This document shows positions 18,524 through 27,197 of a DNA stretch of 38,361 bases, one piece after another. The notes beneath the pieces were generated by a model, which had not been told where the DNA came from, made no database searches, and was given only the letters and a program-made list of their open reading frames with translations. Both the position numbers and the translations under genes were made by a program. Where the stretch lies: NCBI RefSeq assembly GCF_016863495.1, contig NZ_BOOZ01000030.1:1-38361 (forward strand). Reading direction: 5' to 3'. Origin of the DNA: Micromonospora andamanensis (lineage in GTDB: Bacteria > Actinomycetota > Actinomycetes > Mycobacteriales > Micromonosporaceae). The first letter of the stretch is position 1; every line of letters begins with the position of its first letter.

Positions 18524-20308
18524 ATGTGCGGACTGGCTGGGGAGTTCCGACGGGACGCGACGCGTGCCGACGTCGCAGCGGTGGAACGGATGGCCGCCAC
18601 CATGTGCGATCGGGGGCCTGACGGCAGCGGAGTGTGGTCACAGGGGGCTGTCGCCCTCGGCCACCGCCGACTGAAAATCATCGACCTCTCGGCGGCCAGC
18701 GGCCAGCCGATCGTCGACTCCGCCGCGGGCCTGACCGGCGTCTTCAACGGCTGCATCTACAACTACCGAGAGCTGCGCGCCGAACTACAGGCCAAGGGCC
18801 ACCACTTCTTCTCCACCGGGGACAGCGAGGTCGTCGTCAAGGCGTACGCCGAGTGGGGGCTGGACTTCGTCGACCACCTGATCGGCATGTTCGCCGTGGC
18901 GATAAGCGAACGGGACACCGGTCGCCTGGTGCTGGCCCGGGACCGGCTCGGCATCAAGCCGCTCTACCTCGCCGAGTCCGCAGGCGTGGTGCGCTTCGCC
19001 AGCACCCTGCCGGCGCTGGTGGCCGGCGGCGGGGTGGACACCACAATCGACCCGGTCGCGCTCGGTCACTACCTCAGCTTCCACAGCATCGTGCCGCCGC
19101 CACGCACCATCCTGCGCGGCGTCACCAAGCTGCCCCCGGCCACCGTCCGGGTCTACGAGGCCGACGGTCGCAGCCACGAGCGGGTCTACTGGGACCCTCC
19201 GTTCCTGCGCCGGGACGAGCACGCCGGCTGGTCCGAGCGGGAGTGGCAGGACGCGCTGCACGAGTCGCTCACCACCGCCGTACGCCGACGGATGGTCGCC
19301 GACGTACCGGTAGGTGTGCTGCTCTCCGGCGGACTGGACTCCAGCCTGGTGGTCGCCCTGCTGGCCGGGGAGGGGCAGCGCGGGCTCTCCACCTTCTCCA
19401 TCGGCTTCGACGCGGTCGGCGGCCGGGAGGGTGACGAGTTCCGCTACTCCGACGTGGTCGCCAAGACCTTCGACACCGACCACCACCAGATCCGGGTCGC
19501 CGCACAGGATCTGGTCCCGCCGCTGGAGGCGGCGGTAGCGGCCATGAGCGAACCCATGGTCAGCCACGACTGCGTCGCCTTCTACCTGCTCAGCCAGGAG
19601 GTGTCGCGGCACGTCAAGGTGGTGCAGTCCGGCCAGGGCGCCGACGAGATCCTGGGCGGCTACCACTGGTACCCGCCGCTGGCCCAGGTCGGCCGGGAAC
19701 AGGCCCTCGACACGTACGCCCGGGCCTTCTTCGACCGCGACGGCGCCGGCCTGGCCCGGGTGCTCAACCCCGACTGGCTCACCGACGGGGACCCGGCGCG
19801 GGAGTTCGTCGCCGCGCACCTGGCGCGGCCGGGCGCCCAGACGGCTGTGGACGCCGGCCTGCGCATCGACACGCAGATCATGCTCACCGACGACCCGGTC
19901 AAGCGGGTCGACAACATGACGATGGCGCACGGGCTGGAGGCCCGGGTGCCGTTCCTGGATCACGAGTTCGTGGAGCTCGCCGCCGCCTGCCCGCCGGAGC
20001 TGAAGCTGGCGCAGGGTGGCAAGGGTGTGCTGAAGGAGATCGGCCGCCGCGTGCTGCCGCACGAGGTGATCGACCGGCCCAAGGGTTACTTCCCGGTGCC
20101 GGGCCTGACGCACCTGGAAGGCAAGCTCCTCGACCGGGTACGCGACGCGCTTTCCGCGCCCGAGGCCCGCCGCCGCGACCTGTTCCGCGCCGATTACGTC
20201 AACGCCCTGCTCGACGCCCCGAACGCCGAACTGACCCCGTTGAACGGAAACAAGCTGTGGCAACTCGGACTCCTGGAAATGTGGCTCCAGAGCCACGGAA
20301 TCGACTGA
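18524..20308 (+). CDS. asnO: N-acetylglutaminylglutamine amidotransferase (asparagine synthase family)
   Basis: The 594-aa protein is a class II glutamine amidotransferase. It needs Cys2 as nucleophile, so the ATG giving MCGLAGEF is fixed. The N-terminal glutaminase domain (1-210) has RGPDGSG, GHRRLKIIDLS and FNGCIYNYRELR; the synthetase domain has the PP-loop SGGLDS at 268-273 and GQGADEILGGY. Paired with an ATP-grasp/GNAT gene and an M42 peptidase gene, it matches the three-gene system known for the osmoprotectant dipeptide N-acetylglutaminylglutamine amide (NAGGN) in Sinorhizobium and Pseudomonas. It would amidate the dipeptide C-terminus. It lies 2 nt from the next gene. A plain asparagine synthetase is the alternative but does not explain the partners. 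Confidence 0.9.
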   Translation: MCGLAGEFRRDATRADVAAVERMAATMCDRGPDGSGVWSQGAVALGHRRLKIIDLSAASGQPIVDSAAGLTGVFNGCIYNYRELRAELQAKGHHFFSTGDSEVVVKAYAEWGLDFVDHLIGMFAVAISERDTGRLVLARDRLGIKPLYLAESAGVVRFASTLPALVAGGGVDTTIDPVALGHYLSFHSIVPPPRTILRGVTKLPPATVRVYEADGRSHERVYWDPPFLRRDEHAGWSEREWQDALHESLTTAVRRRMVADVPVGVLLSGGLDSSLVVALLAGEGQRGLSTFSIGFDAVGGREGDEFRYSDVVAKTFDTDHHQIRVAAQDLVPPLEAAVAAMSEPMVSHDCVAFYLLSQEVSRHVKVVQSGQGADEILGGYHWYPPLAQVGREQALDTYARAFFDRDGAGLARVLNPDWLTDGDPAREFVAAHLARPGAQTAVDAGLRIDTQIMLTDDPVKRVDNMTMAHGLEARVPFLDHEFVELAAACPPELKLAQGGKGVLKEIGRRVLPHEVIDRPKGYFPVPGLTHLEGKLLDRVRDALSAPEARRRDLFRADYVNALLDAPNAELTPLNGNKLWQLGLLEMWLQSHGID

Positions 20309-20310
20309 CC

Positions 20311-22206
20311 GTGACCGACACCCTGGCCACCGGCGTCGCCCGGACAGACCGGGGCCGCGGCACGGGCAGACGGTACGAGCGGGTGGGGCCGGGCGGTGAT
20401 CCGATCGCCACGGGCGGCACCGCCGACCCGACCACCGACGAGCACCCGAGCACCGGTGCGGACGTCATAGTCGACTGCGGCTGGGGGCGGCTGGTCTTCG
20501 GCCAGACCTTCGCCGACCAGTCGGCGGTCGCCGACGTGCTGCGCTCCGAGGCGGCCGGCGCTCGGGACATCTGCATCTACCTGCGGGATCCGCACGTGCT
20601 GGTCTCCCGGCTCCCCGACGAGTTGTTCATCGACCCGTCGCTCACCTACCGGCTGCCGCTCGGCGGGGACCGTCGCGGGCCCCGTCCCGGTGCCGGCACC
20701 ACCGAGGAGGCCGGTAGCGCCGAGACGCCGGCACCGCTCGACGGCCGCACCGAGCTGCCCGGGGTACGCATCCGCCGGTTGCGCGACGCCGCCGACGCCG
20801 ACGCGGTCAACCGGATCTACGCGGCCAACGGCATGGTCACCGCCCCGGTCGACGTGCTCGTCGACAACGCCGCGACCGACCGTTTCCTGCACCTGGTGGC
20901 GGAGGCGGCCACCGGCGAGATCGTCGGCACCATCACCGGCATCGACCACGTGGCGGTCTTCGACGACCCGGACAACGGCGCCAGCCTGTGGTGCCTGACC
21001 GTCGACTTCAACCAGGCTCCGCCCGGCACCGGGCAGGCGCTGATCACCGAGCTGGCTGCCCGGCTTGTCGCCCGGGGCCGCGCGTACGTGGACCTGTCCG
21101 TGCTCGCCGAGAACAACGGGGCCATCCGGCTCTACGAACGGCTCGGCTTCTACCGCACCGCCACGCTCTGCGTGAAGCGGAAGAACCCGATCAACGAGCG
21201 GTTGTTCCTGCCGGCCATGCCGGTGGGCTACGACGGGCTCAACCCGTACGCGCGGATCGTCGCCGACGAGGCCATGCGGCGGGGCATCCGGGTGGAGGTG
21301 ACCGACCCGGAGTGGGGCGAGCTCCGGCTGACCAGCGGCGGCCGGACCATCCTCACCCGGGAGTCGCTGTCCGAACTGACCTCGGCGGTGGCGATGAGCC
21401 GCTGCGACGACAAGCGGGTCACCCGCCGGATCCTGACCGAGGCCGGCCTGTCGGTGCCGCGCGGGCGTACCGCCACCGGCGACGCCGCCGACGCCGAGTT
21501 CCTGGCCGAGGTGGGCCAGGTGGTGGTCAAGCCGGCCCGGGGCGAGCAGGGCAACGGCATCACCGTGGGCGTACGCACCCCGGAGGCACTGGCCGCCGCC
21601 GTCGAGCTGGCCGCCCGGTTCTGCCCCGAGGTGTTGCTGGAGGAGCTGTGCTCCGGTGAGGACCTGCGGGTCGTCATGATCGACCACGAGGTGGTGGCCG
21701 CCGCGGTACGCCGGCCCGCCTCGATCACCGGCGACGGGGTGCACGACATCGCCGAGCTGATCGAGCGGCAGAGCCGTCGCCGGGCCGCCGCCACCGGCGG
21801 TGAGTCCCGCATCCCGCTCGACGACATGACCCGGGACGTGGTCACCGAGGCCGGTTTCCAACTGCACGACGTACTGCCCGAAGGCCAACTGCTGGCCGTG
21901 CGGCGCACCGCGAACCTGCACACCGGCGGCACCATCCACGACGTGACCGGAGAGCTGCACCCGGCCATCGCCGAGGCGTGCGTCGCCGCCAGCCGCGCCA
22001 TCGACATCCCGGTCACCGGGCTCGACCTGCTGGTACCGGCGCCGGACCAACCGGAGCACGTCTTCATCGAGGCCAACGAGCGGCCCGGGCTGGCCAACCA
22101 CGAGCCGCAGCCCACCGCCGAACGCTTCGTGGACCTGCTCTTTCCCGGGACTCGGGCACCGCAACGGCTGTGGACCCCGGCGGGTGCGGCACCATCTGGG
22201 GCATGA
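20311..22206 (+). CDS. ngg: N-acetylglutaminylglutamine synthetase (GNAT + ATP-grasp fusion)
   Basis: The 631-aa protein is expected to acetylate glutamine and ligate a second glutamine to make the NAGGN backbone. After a low-complexity N-terminus, the central part (about 150-285) is a GNAT acetyltransferase domain (IRRLRDAADADAVNRIY, LAENNGAIRLYERLGFYRT). The C-terminal half (about 310-620) is an ATP-grasp ligase like the cyanophycin synthetase type (DDKRVTRRILTEAGLSVP, VVKPARGEQGNGITVGV, EELCSGEDLRVVMI, FIEANERPGL). The GTG start at 20311 is two bases after the asnO stop; the open frame to 20257 runs inside asnO and is rejected. The stop overlaps the peptidase start by 4 nt (ATGA). Confidence 0.9.
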   Translation: MTDTLATGVARTDRGRGTGRRYERVGPGGDPIATGGTADPTTDEHPSTGADVIVDCGWGRLVFGQTFADQSAVADVLRSEAAGARDICIYLRDPHVLVSRLPDELFIDPSLTYRLPLGGDRRGPRPGAGTTEEAGSAETPAPLDGRTELPGVRIRRLRDAADADAVNRIYAANGMVTAPVDVLVDNAATDRFLHLVAEAATGEIVGTITGIDHVAVFDDPDNGASLWCLTVDFNQAPPGTGQALITELAARLVARGRAYVDLSVLAENNGAIRLYERLGFYRTATLCVKRKNPINERLFLPAMPVGYDGLNPYARIVADEAMRRGIRVEVTDPEWGELRLTSGGRTILTRESLSELTSAVAMSRCDDKRVTRRILTEAGLSVPRGRTATGDAADAEFLAEVGQVVVKPARGEQGNGITVGVRTPEALAAAVELAARFCPEVLLEELCSGEDLRVVMIDHEVVAAAVRRPASITGDGVHDIAELIERQSRRRAAATGGESRIPLDDMTRDVVTEAGFQLHDVLPEGQLLAVRRTANLHTGGTIHDVTGELHPAIAEACVAASRAIDIPVTGLDLLVPAPDQPEHVFIEANERPGLANHEPQPTAERFVDLLFPGTRAPQRLWTPAGAAPSGA

Positions 22207-23396
22207 CCGTACGCAAGACCACTCCGCTCCCCATTGACCTGGACTATCTCCGTCAGGTTCTGGTCGAGCTGCTCGATATCCCGAGCCCGTCGGGGCGCAC
22301 CGACCATGTGCAGCAGTACGTGGGCGAGCGGCTGTCGGCGCTCGGCATCCCGTCGACGCTCACCCGTCGGGGCGCGTTGAGCGCCTGCCTGCCCGGACCC
22401 CGCGAAACCGGCGCGGACCGGGCCATCGTGGTACACACCGACACCATCGGCGGGATGGTCAAGCGGCTGAAGGAGAACGGCCGGCTGGAGCTGAAGCCGA
22501 TAGGTACGCACAGCGCCCGGTTCGCCGAGGGCGCGCACGTACGGATCTTCACCGACGACCTGGATCGGGTGGTCACCGGTCAGGTACTGCCGCTCAAGGC
22601 CAGCGGCCACCGCTACAACGAGGGCGTCGACCTGCAGGGCTTCGGCTGGGAGCAGGTCGAGGTACGCGTCGACGAGCCGGTCGAGGACATCGCCGGGCTG
22701 CGGGCCCTCGGCATCGACGCGGGCGACTTCGTCGCGTTCCTGCCCAACCCGACCGTCACTCCCAGCGGGTACGTCAAGTCCCGCCACCTCGACGACAAGG
22801 CCGGCGTGGCGGCGGTGCTCACCGCCATGAAGGCGATGGTCGACGCCGGGGTGAAGCCCGCGGTGACCGCGCACCTGCTGGTCACCGTGACCGAGGAGAT
22901 CGGCCACGGCGCGTCCCACGGCCTCGACCCCGACGTGGCCGAGATCGTCTCGGTGGACGCGGCGGTGGTCGCCCCCGGGCAGCAGTCGCGGGAGCACTCC
23001 GCCACCCTGGCGATGGGCGACGGGGTGGGGCCGTTCGACTACCACCTGACCCGCAACCTGGCGGCGATCGCCCGGGAACACGACGTGGATCTCGTCCGGG
23101 ACGTCTTCGACTACTACCGCTCGGACGTGGCGGCGGCGGTGGAGGCGGGGGCGCACGCCCGGGTGGCGCTGCTCGGCTTCGGTGTCGACGCCACCCACGG
23201 TCACGAGCGCACCCACCTGGAAGGGCTGCGTCACCTGGCCCAGTTGATCTGCCTCTACCTCCAGAGCGACCTGGTCTTTCCCGAGTGGGACGCCGAGCCG
23301 GAGGGCGACCTGGCGGACTTCCCGTCACTGGCGGTGCAGCCGGCCAACGCGGACGGCCCCCGCGAGGGCCCGATCGGCATCGCCCAGAGCGGCTGA
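22203..23396 (+). CDS. M42-family metallopeptidase of the NAGGN operon
   Basis: The 397-aa protein has the M42 aminopeptidase layout: IPSPSGRTDHVQQYV at the N-terminus, first metal histidine in VVHTDTIGG (about 78), bridging aspartate in SRHLDDKAGVAAV, catalytic and metal glutamates in VTEEIGHG, aspartate in SVDAAV, and the last histidines in THGHERTH. The intervening PDZ-like domain (about 100-190) is typical. In the known three-gene arrangement this peptidase accompanies the NAGGN synthase genes, presumably breaking down or recycling the osmolyte when stress ends; that role is inferred. The ATG at 22203 overlaps the ngg stop (ATGA), so the three genes form a tight operon. Confidence 0.9.
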   Translation: MTVRKTTPLPIDLDYLRQVLVELLDIPSPSGRTDHVQQYVGERLSALGIPSTLTRRGALSACLPGPRETGADRAIVVHTDTIGGMVKRLKENGRLELKPIGTHSARFAEGAHVRIFTDDLDRVVTGQVLPLKASGHRYNEGVDLQGFGWEQVEVRVDEPVEDIAGLRALGIDAGDFVAFLPNPTVTPSGYVKSRHLDDKAGVAAVLTAMKAMVDAGVKPAVTAHLLVTVTEEIGHGASHGLDPDVAEIVSVDAAVVAPGQQSREHSATLAMGDGVGPFDYHLTRNLAAIAREHDVDLVRDVFDYYRSDVAAAVEAGAHARVALLGFGVDATHGHERTHLEGLRHLAQLICLYLQSDLVFPEWDAEPEGDLADFPSLAVQPANADGPREGPIGIAQSG

Positions 23397-23429
23397 CAGC
23401 CTGACGACCGGCCGTGTGATCGAAATCCG

Positions 23430-23458
23430 TTGCCGGTGGGCCGGCGGCTGGATAGCGT
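23430..23458 (+). promoter_or_regulatory. Promoter of the uORF-rnz leader
   Basis: TTGCCG at 23430-23435 and TAGCGT at 23453-23458 are separated by 17 nt, a good housekeeping-sigma arrangement. The predicted start near 23465 puts the uORF ribosome site only a few bases downstream. Confidence 0.6.
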
Positions 23459-23489
23459 GGCGGTACACGGGAAAGGAGGTGGTCCAGAC

Positions 23490-23528
23490 TTGTATAGCAA
23501 TCGGACTCGTGAGGTGGCTGTCCGCTAG
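23490..23528 (+). CDS. 12-codon upstream ORF (leader peptide) before rnz
   Basis: TTG-initiated peptide of 12 residues reading (L/M)YSNRTREVAVR and ending in TAG. A near-perfect anti-16S sequence AAAGGAGGT occupies 23472-23480, with about 10 nt from GGAGG to the TTG. That is the strongest ribosome site seen in the window, yet it serves a tiny ORF. Within it CGGAC (23502-23506) can pair with GTCCG (23520-23524), so ribosome movement would alter RNA folding. It may act as a regulatory leader or be a bioactive micro-peptide. I do not recognise a named family. Confidence 0.5.
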   Translation: MYSNRTREVAVR

Positions 23529-23602
23529 CCGCTGTCCTCGACAGTGACAGCTCGTCCCTCGGGACGGGCACGGTAAGAATCGTCGAGACCGTGTGGCAGC
23601 GG
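23529..23602 (+). promoter_or_regulatory. Structured leader RNA downstream of the uORF
   Basis: Three nested or alternative helices can form: CCGCTG (23529-23534) with CAGCGG (23597-23602); CTGTC-CTC-GACAG (23532-23544); and CGTCCC-TC-GGGACG (23553-23566). The first two overlap by three bases and exclude each other, the hallmark of an attenuator-like switch. No known riboswitch class is recognised. Confidence 0.4.
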
Positions 23603-23711
23603 TGCGGCGAAACCACGACAGCCACCCGACCCCCGGGGTGCCGGCCCAGTCCAGCCGGCCCGCGTCAGCGCGGAAGCCCCGGGGGTCGCTTCATCCGTAC
23701 CGGAGGTGGCC

Positions 23712-24641
23712 GTGTCCATGCGCGAGCTGGTGGTGCTCGGCACGGCGAGCCAGGCGCCCACCCGGGCCCGCAACCACAACGGGTACGTGCTGCGCTGGGA
23801 CGACGAGGTGATCCTCTTCGACCCCGGCGAGGGCAGTCAGCGGCAACTGCTGCACATCGGCGTCACGGCCACCGACCTGACCCGGATCTGCGTCACCCAC
23901 TTCCACGGCGACCACTGCCTCGGCCTGCCCGGCACCATCCAGCGGCTGTCCCTGGACCGGGTGTCCCATCCGGTGGCGGTGCACTTCCCGGCCGGGGGTG
24001 CCGACTACTTCGCCCGGCTGCGGCACGCAAGTTCCTTCCACGAGACCGCCGAGCTGGCCGTCACCCCGATCGAGGCGGACGGGCAACGGATCGAGCTGCG
24101 CTGCGGGACGCTCGAGGCGCGGCGGCTGCGGCACCCCATCGAGACGTACGGCTATCGGCTTGTGGAACCGGACGGGTGCCGGATGCTGCCGGAGCGGCTT
24201 GCCGCGTACGGCATCGCCGGGCCGGCCGTCGGTGAGCTGCACCGCACCGGCCACCTCGACCTCGACGGGCGTCGCGTCACTCGCGACGAGGTGAGCGTGC
24301 GTCGACCGGGTCAGCGGTTCGCCTTCGTGATGGACACCGGCCTCTGCGACGGGGTGTACGCCCTCGCCGAGCACGCCGACCTGCTGGTCATCGAGTCGAC
24401 GTTCCTGGAGTCGGAGGCGGCGCTCGCCGCCGAGGTCGGGCACCTCACCGCCGGCCAGGCCGCCCGGGTGGCGGCCGAGTCGGGGGTACGCCGACTCGTG
24501 CTCACCCATTTCTCCCAGCGGTACGCCGATCCGGCCCGCTTCGCCGACGAGGCCCGCCGGCACTTCGACGGGGAGCTGGTGATCGCCGAGGATCTGGCCA
24601 CGGTTCAGGTGCCGCCCCGGCGGGTACCCTCGGCCGGGTGA
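23712..24641 (+). CDS. rnz: Ribonuclease Z (tRNA 3' processing endonuclease)
   Basis: RNase Z cuts the 3' trailer of tRNA precursors. The 309-aa product has the metallo-beta-lactamase motif HFHGDH (H63, H65, D67, H68), GTASQAPTRARNHNGY at the N-terminus, FDPGEGSQRQLL, and later metal ligands in FVMDTG and LTHFSQRY. The length fits the short bacterial form. The GTG at 23712 lies 5 nt after GGAGG and gives VSMRELVVLGTAS as in relatives. It is relevant locally because the tRNA-Leu here lacks an encoded CCA. The stop overlaps the GNAT start (GTGA). Confidence 0.93.
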   Translation: MSMRELVVLGTASQAPTRARNHNGYVLRWDDEVILFDPGEGSQRQLLHIGVTATDLTRICVTHFHGDHCLGLPGTIQRLSLDRVSHPVAVHFPAGGADYFARLRHASSFHETAELAVTPIEADGQRIELRCGTLEARRLRHPIETYGYRLVEPDGCRMLPERLAAYGIAGPAVGELHRTGHLDLDGRRVTRDEVSVRRPGQRFAFVMDTGLCDGVYALAEHADLLVIESTFLESEAALAAEVGHLTAGQAARVAAESGVRRLVLTHFSQRYADPARFADEARRHFDGELVIAEDLATVQVPPRRVPSAG

Positions 24642-25147
24642 CTGTCACGCTGCGTGTCGCGACCGCTGACGATCTGCTGGCGGTGGGGCAGCTCCACCAG
24701 CGTTCGCGGGTCGCCGCGTACTCCTCGTTCCTGCCGCCGGAGGCGCTTGCCGACCCGACGCCGGAGGCGATGGGCCGCTACTGGGCCGAGCGGTGGGTCT
24801 GGGAGCGGGCCGACCATGTGATGACCGTGGCCGAGCGGGACGGTGTGCTTGCCGGCTTCAGCTACTTCGGTCCCGACGACGCGGGCGATCCGGCGACCGG
24901 GCTGCTCAACGCCATTCACCTGGAGCCGACCGAGCGTGGTCGCGGCGTCGGCCGGGCGCTGATGGTCGACGCCCTGGCCGGCATGCGGGCCCGCGGCTGG
25001 CGCCGCGGGGTCCTCTGGGTGCTGCGCGACAACACCCACGCCCGCCATTTCTACGAACGCGGCGGCTGGTCCCCCACCGGCCACACGCGCGACGACACGA
25101 TCGGCACCACCCCCACCCCCCAACTACGCTACGCCCGCCCCCTCTAA
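24638..25147 (+). CDS. GNAT-family N-acetyltransferase
   Basis: The 169-aa protein has the GNAT acetyl-CoA loop ERGRGVGRALM (about residues 100-110), preceded by the beta4 strand GLLNAIHLEP, and the conserved VLRDNTHARHFYERGGW near the C-terminus. The GTG start overlaps the rnz stop by 4 nt, so it is translationally coupled. Its substrate cannot be predicted. It is convergent with cbs, with a long palindrome between. Confidence 0.9.
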   Translation: MTVTLRVATADDLLAVGQLHQRSRVAAYSSFLPPEALADPTPEAMGRYWAERWVWERADHVMTVAERDGVLAGFSYFGPDDAGDPATGLLNAIHLEPTERGRGVGRALMVDALAGMRARGWRRGVLWVLRDNTHARHFYERGGWSPTGHTRDDTIGTTPTPQLRYARPL

Positions 25148-25159
25148 CGCTTCAGCTGT

Positions 25160-25220
25160 GTTGATCATGAGGTTAGCGGCAGTGTTCGATCTCCACGGTG
25201 CCGCCAACCTCATGATCAAC
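25160..25220. repeat. Long intergenic palindrome with GATCATG core, between GNAT gene and cbs
   Basis: Arms 25160-25181 and 25199-25220 pair over 22 positions with a single A/C mismatch, around a 17-nt loop. The outer arm reads GTTGATCATGAGGTT. It lies between two convergent stop codons and may terminate both transcripts. A second palindrome with the same GATCATG core is at 30881-30957, suggesting a family of repeats. Confidence 0.7.
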
Positions 25221-25248
25221 AGGGGTGGGTTGGGGGTGGGGGTTGGGG

Positions 25249-26619
25249 TTAGCGGGCGCCTAGGTGGGCTAGGAGGTCCTGGCGGGTCAGGACGCCCTTG
25301 GGCTTGCCGTCGATGAGGACCAGCGCGGCATCGGACTTCTCCAGCAGGTTCACCGCCTCGCTGACCGGCTGGCCGCCGCCGATCATCGGCAACGGGGGTG
25401 CCATGTGCCGCTCGATCGTGTCGTGCAACTGCGCCTGGCCGGTGAAGAGGGCGTCGAGCAGATCCTTCTCGGCGATCGAGCCGGCCACCTCACCGGTCAC
25501 CACCGGCGGCTCGGCCTTCAGCACCGGCAACTGTGAGACGCCGTACTCGCGCATGTAGTCGACCGCGTCGCGGACCGTCTCGGTCGGGTGCACGTGGACC
25601 AGCTCGGGCAGGCCGCCCGGCTTGCCGGCCAGCGCCTCGGAGACGGTGGGCTCCGAGCCGGAGGCGTCGAGGAAGCCGTAACGGGCCATCCAGGCGTCGT
25701 TGAAGATCTTGGAGAGGTAGCCCCGGCCACCGTCCGGCAGCAGCACCACGATCACGTCGTCGGGGCCGGCGGCGCGGGCCACCTCCAACGCCGCGACGGC
25801 CGCCATGCCGCAGGAGCCGCCCACAAGCAGCCCCTCCTCGCGGGCCAGCCGCCGGGTCATCTCGAAGGACTGCTTGTCCGAGACCTCGATGATCTCGTCG
25901 GCCACGTCCCGGTCGTACGTCTCCGGCCAGAAGTCCTCGCCGACCCCTTCGACCAGGTACGGCCGGCCGGTCCCGCCGGAGTAGACCGAGCCCTCCGGGT
26001 CGGCGCCGATGACCTTGACGGTGCCGCCGGAGGCCTCCTTCAGGTACCGACCGATGCCGGAGATCGTGCCGCCGGTACCCACCCCGGCCACGAAGTGGGT
26101 GATCCGTCCCTCGGTCTGCTTCCACAGCTCCGGGCCGGTCGTCTCGTAGTGCGAGCGCGGGTTGGCCGGGTTGGCGTACTGGTTGGGCTTCCACGCGCCG
26201 GGGATCTCCCGGGCCAGCCGGTCGGAGACGTTGTAGTACGAGCGGGGGTCCTCCGGTGCCACGGCGGTCGGGCAGACCACCACCTCCGCGCCGTACGCCC
26301 GCAGCACGTCCTGCTTGTCCTGGCTGACCTTGTCCGGGCAGACGAACACGCAGCGGTAGCCCTTGAGCTGGGCCACCAGGGCCAGCCCGACACCGGTGTT
26401 GCCGCTGGTCGGCTCCACGATGGTGCCGCCCGGGCGGAGGATCCCCGCCGCCTCGGCGTCCTCCACCATGCGCAGCGCGATCCGGTCCTTCACCGACCCG
26501 CCGGGGTTGAGGTACTCCACCTTCGCCAGCACCGTCGCCTGGATGCCCTTGGCGACGTTGCGTAGCCGTACCAGCGGCGTGTTGCCGATCATTTCGACGA
26601 CGTTGTCGTAGTACTGCAC
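25249..26619 (-). CDS. cbs: Cystathionine beta-synthase
   Basis: This PLP enzyme condenses serine (or an activated serine) with homocysteine to form cystathionine, the first step of reverse transsulfuration. The 456-aa product has IGNTPLVRL, the PLP lysine in NPGGSVKDRIAL (K44), EPTSGNTGVGLA, GVGTGGTISG and, from about 330, two CBS domains that usually bind adenosyl ligands. Its length and domain layout match mycobacterial Cbs (Rv1077). The GTG at 26619 follows AAGGG at about 10 nt. With metB it closes the methionine-cysteine interconversion, which supplies cysteine for mycothiol. Confidence 0.94.
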   Translation of the reverse strand: MQYYDNVVEMIGNTPLVRLRNVAKGIQATVLAKVEYLNPGGSVKDRIALRMVEDAEAAGILRPGGTIVEPTSGNTGVGLALVAQLKGYRCVFVCPDKVSQDKQDVLRAYGAEVVVCPTAVAPEDPRSYYNVSDRLAREIPGAWKPNQYANPANPRSHYETTGPELWKQTEGRITHFVAGVGTGGTISGIGRYLKEASGGTVKVIGADPEGSVYSGGTGRPYLVEGVGEDFWPETYDRDVADEIIEVSDKQSFEMTRRLAREEGLLVGGSCGMAAVAALEVARAAGPDDVIVVLLPDGGRGYLSKIFNDAWMARYGFLDASGSEPTVSEALAGKPGGLPELVHVHPTETVRDAVDYMREYGVSQLPVLKAEPPVVTGEVAGSIAEKDLLDALFTGQAQLHDTIERHMAPPLPMIGGGQPVSEAVNLLEKSDAALVLIDGKPKGVLTRQDLLAHLGAR

Positions 26620-26701
26620 CTCGTTGTACCCTTCTGCTCCGGCACCGGCACGCCAGGCCGGGCGGGTGGATCAGGTGGAATTCCCGCCCAGGGTACGTCG
26701 G

Positions 26702-27058
26702 TCAGGGCACCACGTGGCCGGGGACCACGGTGCTGCGACGTGCCTCCCACTCCAGAAAGCGCTCGGTCTCGGCGAGCACCGCACCGGCCAGCCAGGTGAC
26801 CATCACCGCGTCGTCGATCAGCCCGAACATGGCGAGGAACATTTCCGGCACCACGTCGACGGGCGACACGATGTACGCCGTGGCGGCCGTCATCATGGCC
26901 AGCCGCAGCCCGCCGTCGTACTGGCCACGGGCGGTGGCCGCGATCATCCTGGGCAGCGCCCCGATCCGGGCACCGAGCGACGGCCCGCCCCGGGCACCGG
27001 CGGTCATCGCCCGCGCCAGGGCCACGAACGCGGCACCTCGCTTCAACGTCTTAGCCAT
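26702..27058 (-). CDS. DUF1232 (YkvA-like) membrane protein
   Basis: The 118-aa protein carries the DUF1232 motif YIVSPVDVVPE (about residues 61-71), followed by a hydrophobic stretch with GLIDDAVM. This marks a small membrane-associated protein of unknown function. The ATG at 27058 has GAGAGGAG about 9 nt upstream; a longer frame to 27142 has no support. It is divergent from the SGNH genes and lies 82 nt upstream of cbs on the same strand, so it may be cotranscribed with cbs. Confidence 0.85.
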   Translation of the reverse strand: MAKTLKRGAAFVALARAMTAGARGGPSLGARIGALPRMIAATARGQYDGGLRLAMMTAATAYIVSPVDVVPEMFLAMFGLIDDAVMVTWLAGAVLAETERFLEWEARRSTVVPGHVVP

Positions 27059-27185
27059 CGTCGTGCTCCTCTCCACGTGCAGCGTGACGCCCCGCCGCAA
27101 CACCGTCCATCCAAGTACCCAACACGGTCGTTTTCCAGGCACCGGAGCGCCGTGACGACGACAGCGGGGCGTCAGACGGGCGCGC

Positions 27186-27191
27186 TAGTGT
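27186..27191 (+). promoter_or_regulatory. -10 element TAGTGT for leaderless SGNH hydrolase 1
   Basis: TAGTGT ends six bases before the ATG at 27198, and there is no ribosome site, consistent with a leaderless mRNA. Confidence 0.6.
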
Positions 27192-27197
27192 CGCGGT

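Larger units (their letters stand above)
23397..23711 (+). other. Intergenic/leader region of rnz
   Basis: This 315-bp gap holds a promoter, a 12-codon upstream ORF with an ideal ribosome site and several stem-loops, each listed separately. From the predicted transcription start near 23465 the rnz leader would be about 247 nt, long for this genome, where many genes look leaderless. The last 60 nt (23650-23711) end in the GGAGG of rnz. Confidence 0.6.

Noticed and set aside
20194..22164. 656-aa minus-strand frame opposite ngg
   Set aside because: Antisense shadow caused by high third-position GC; ngg has clear domains.
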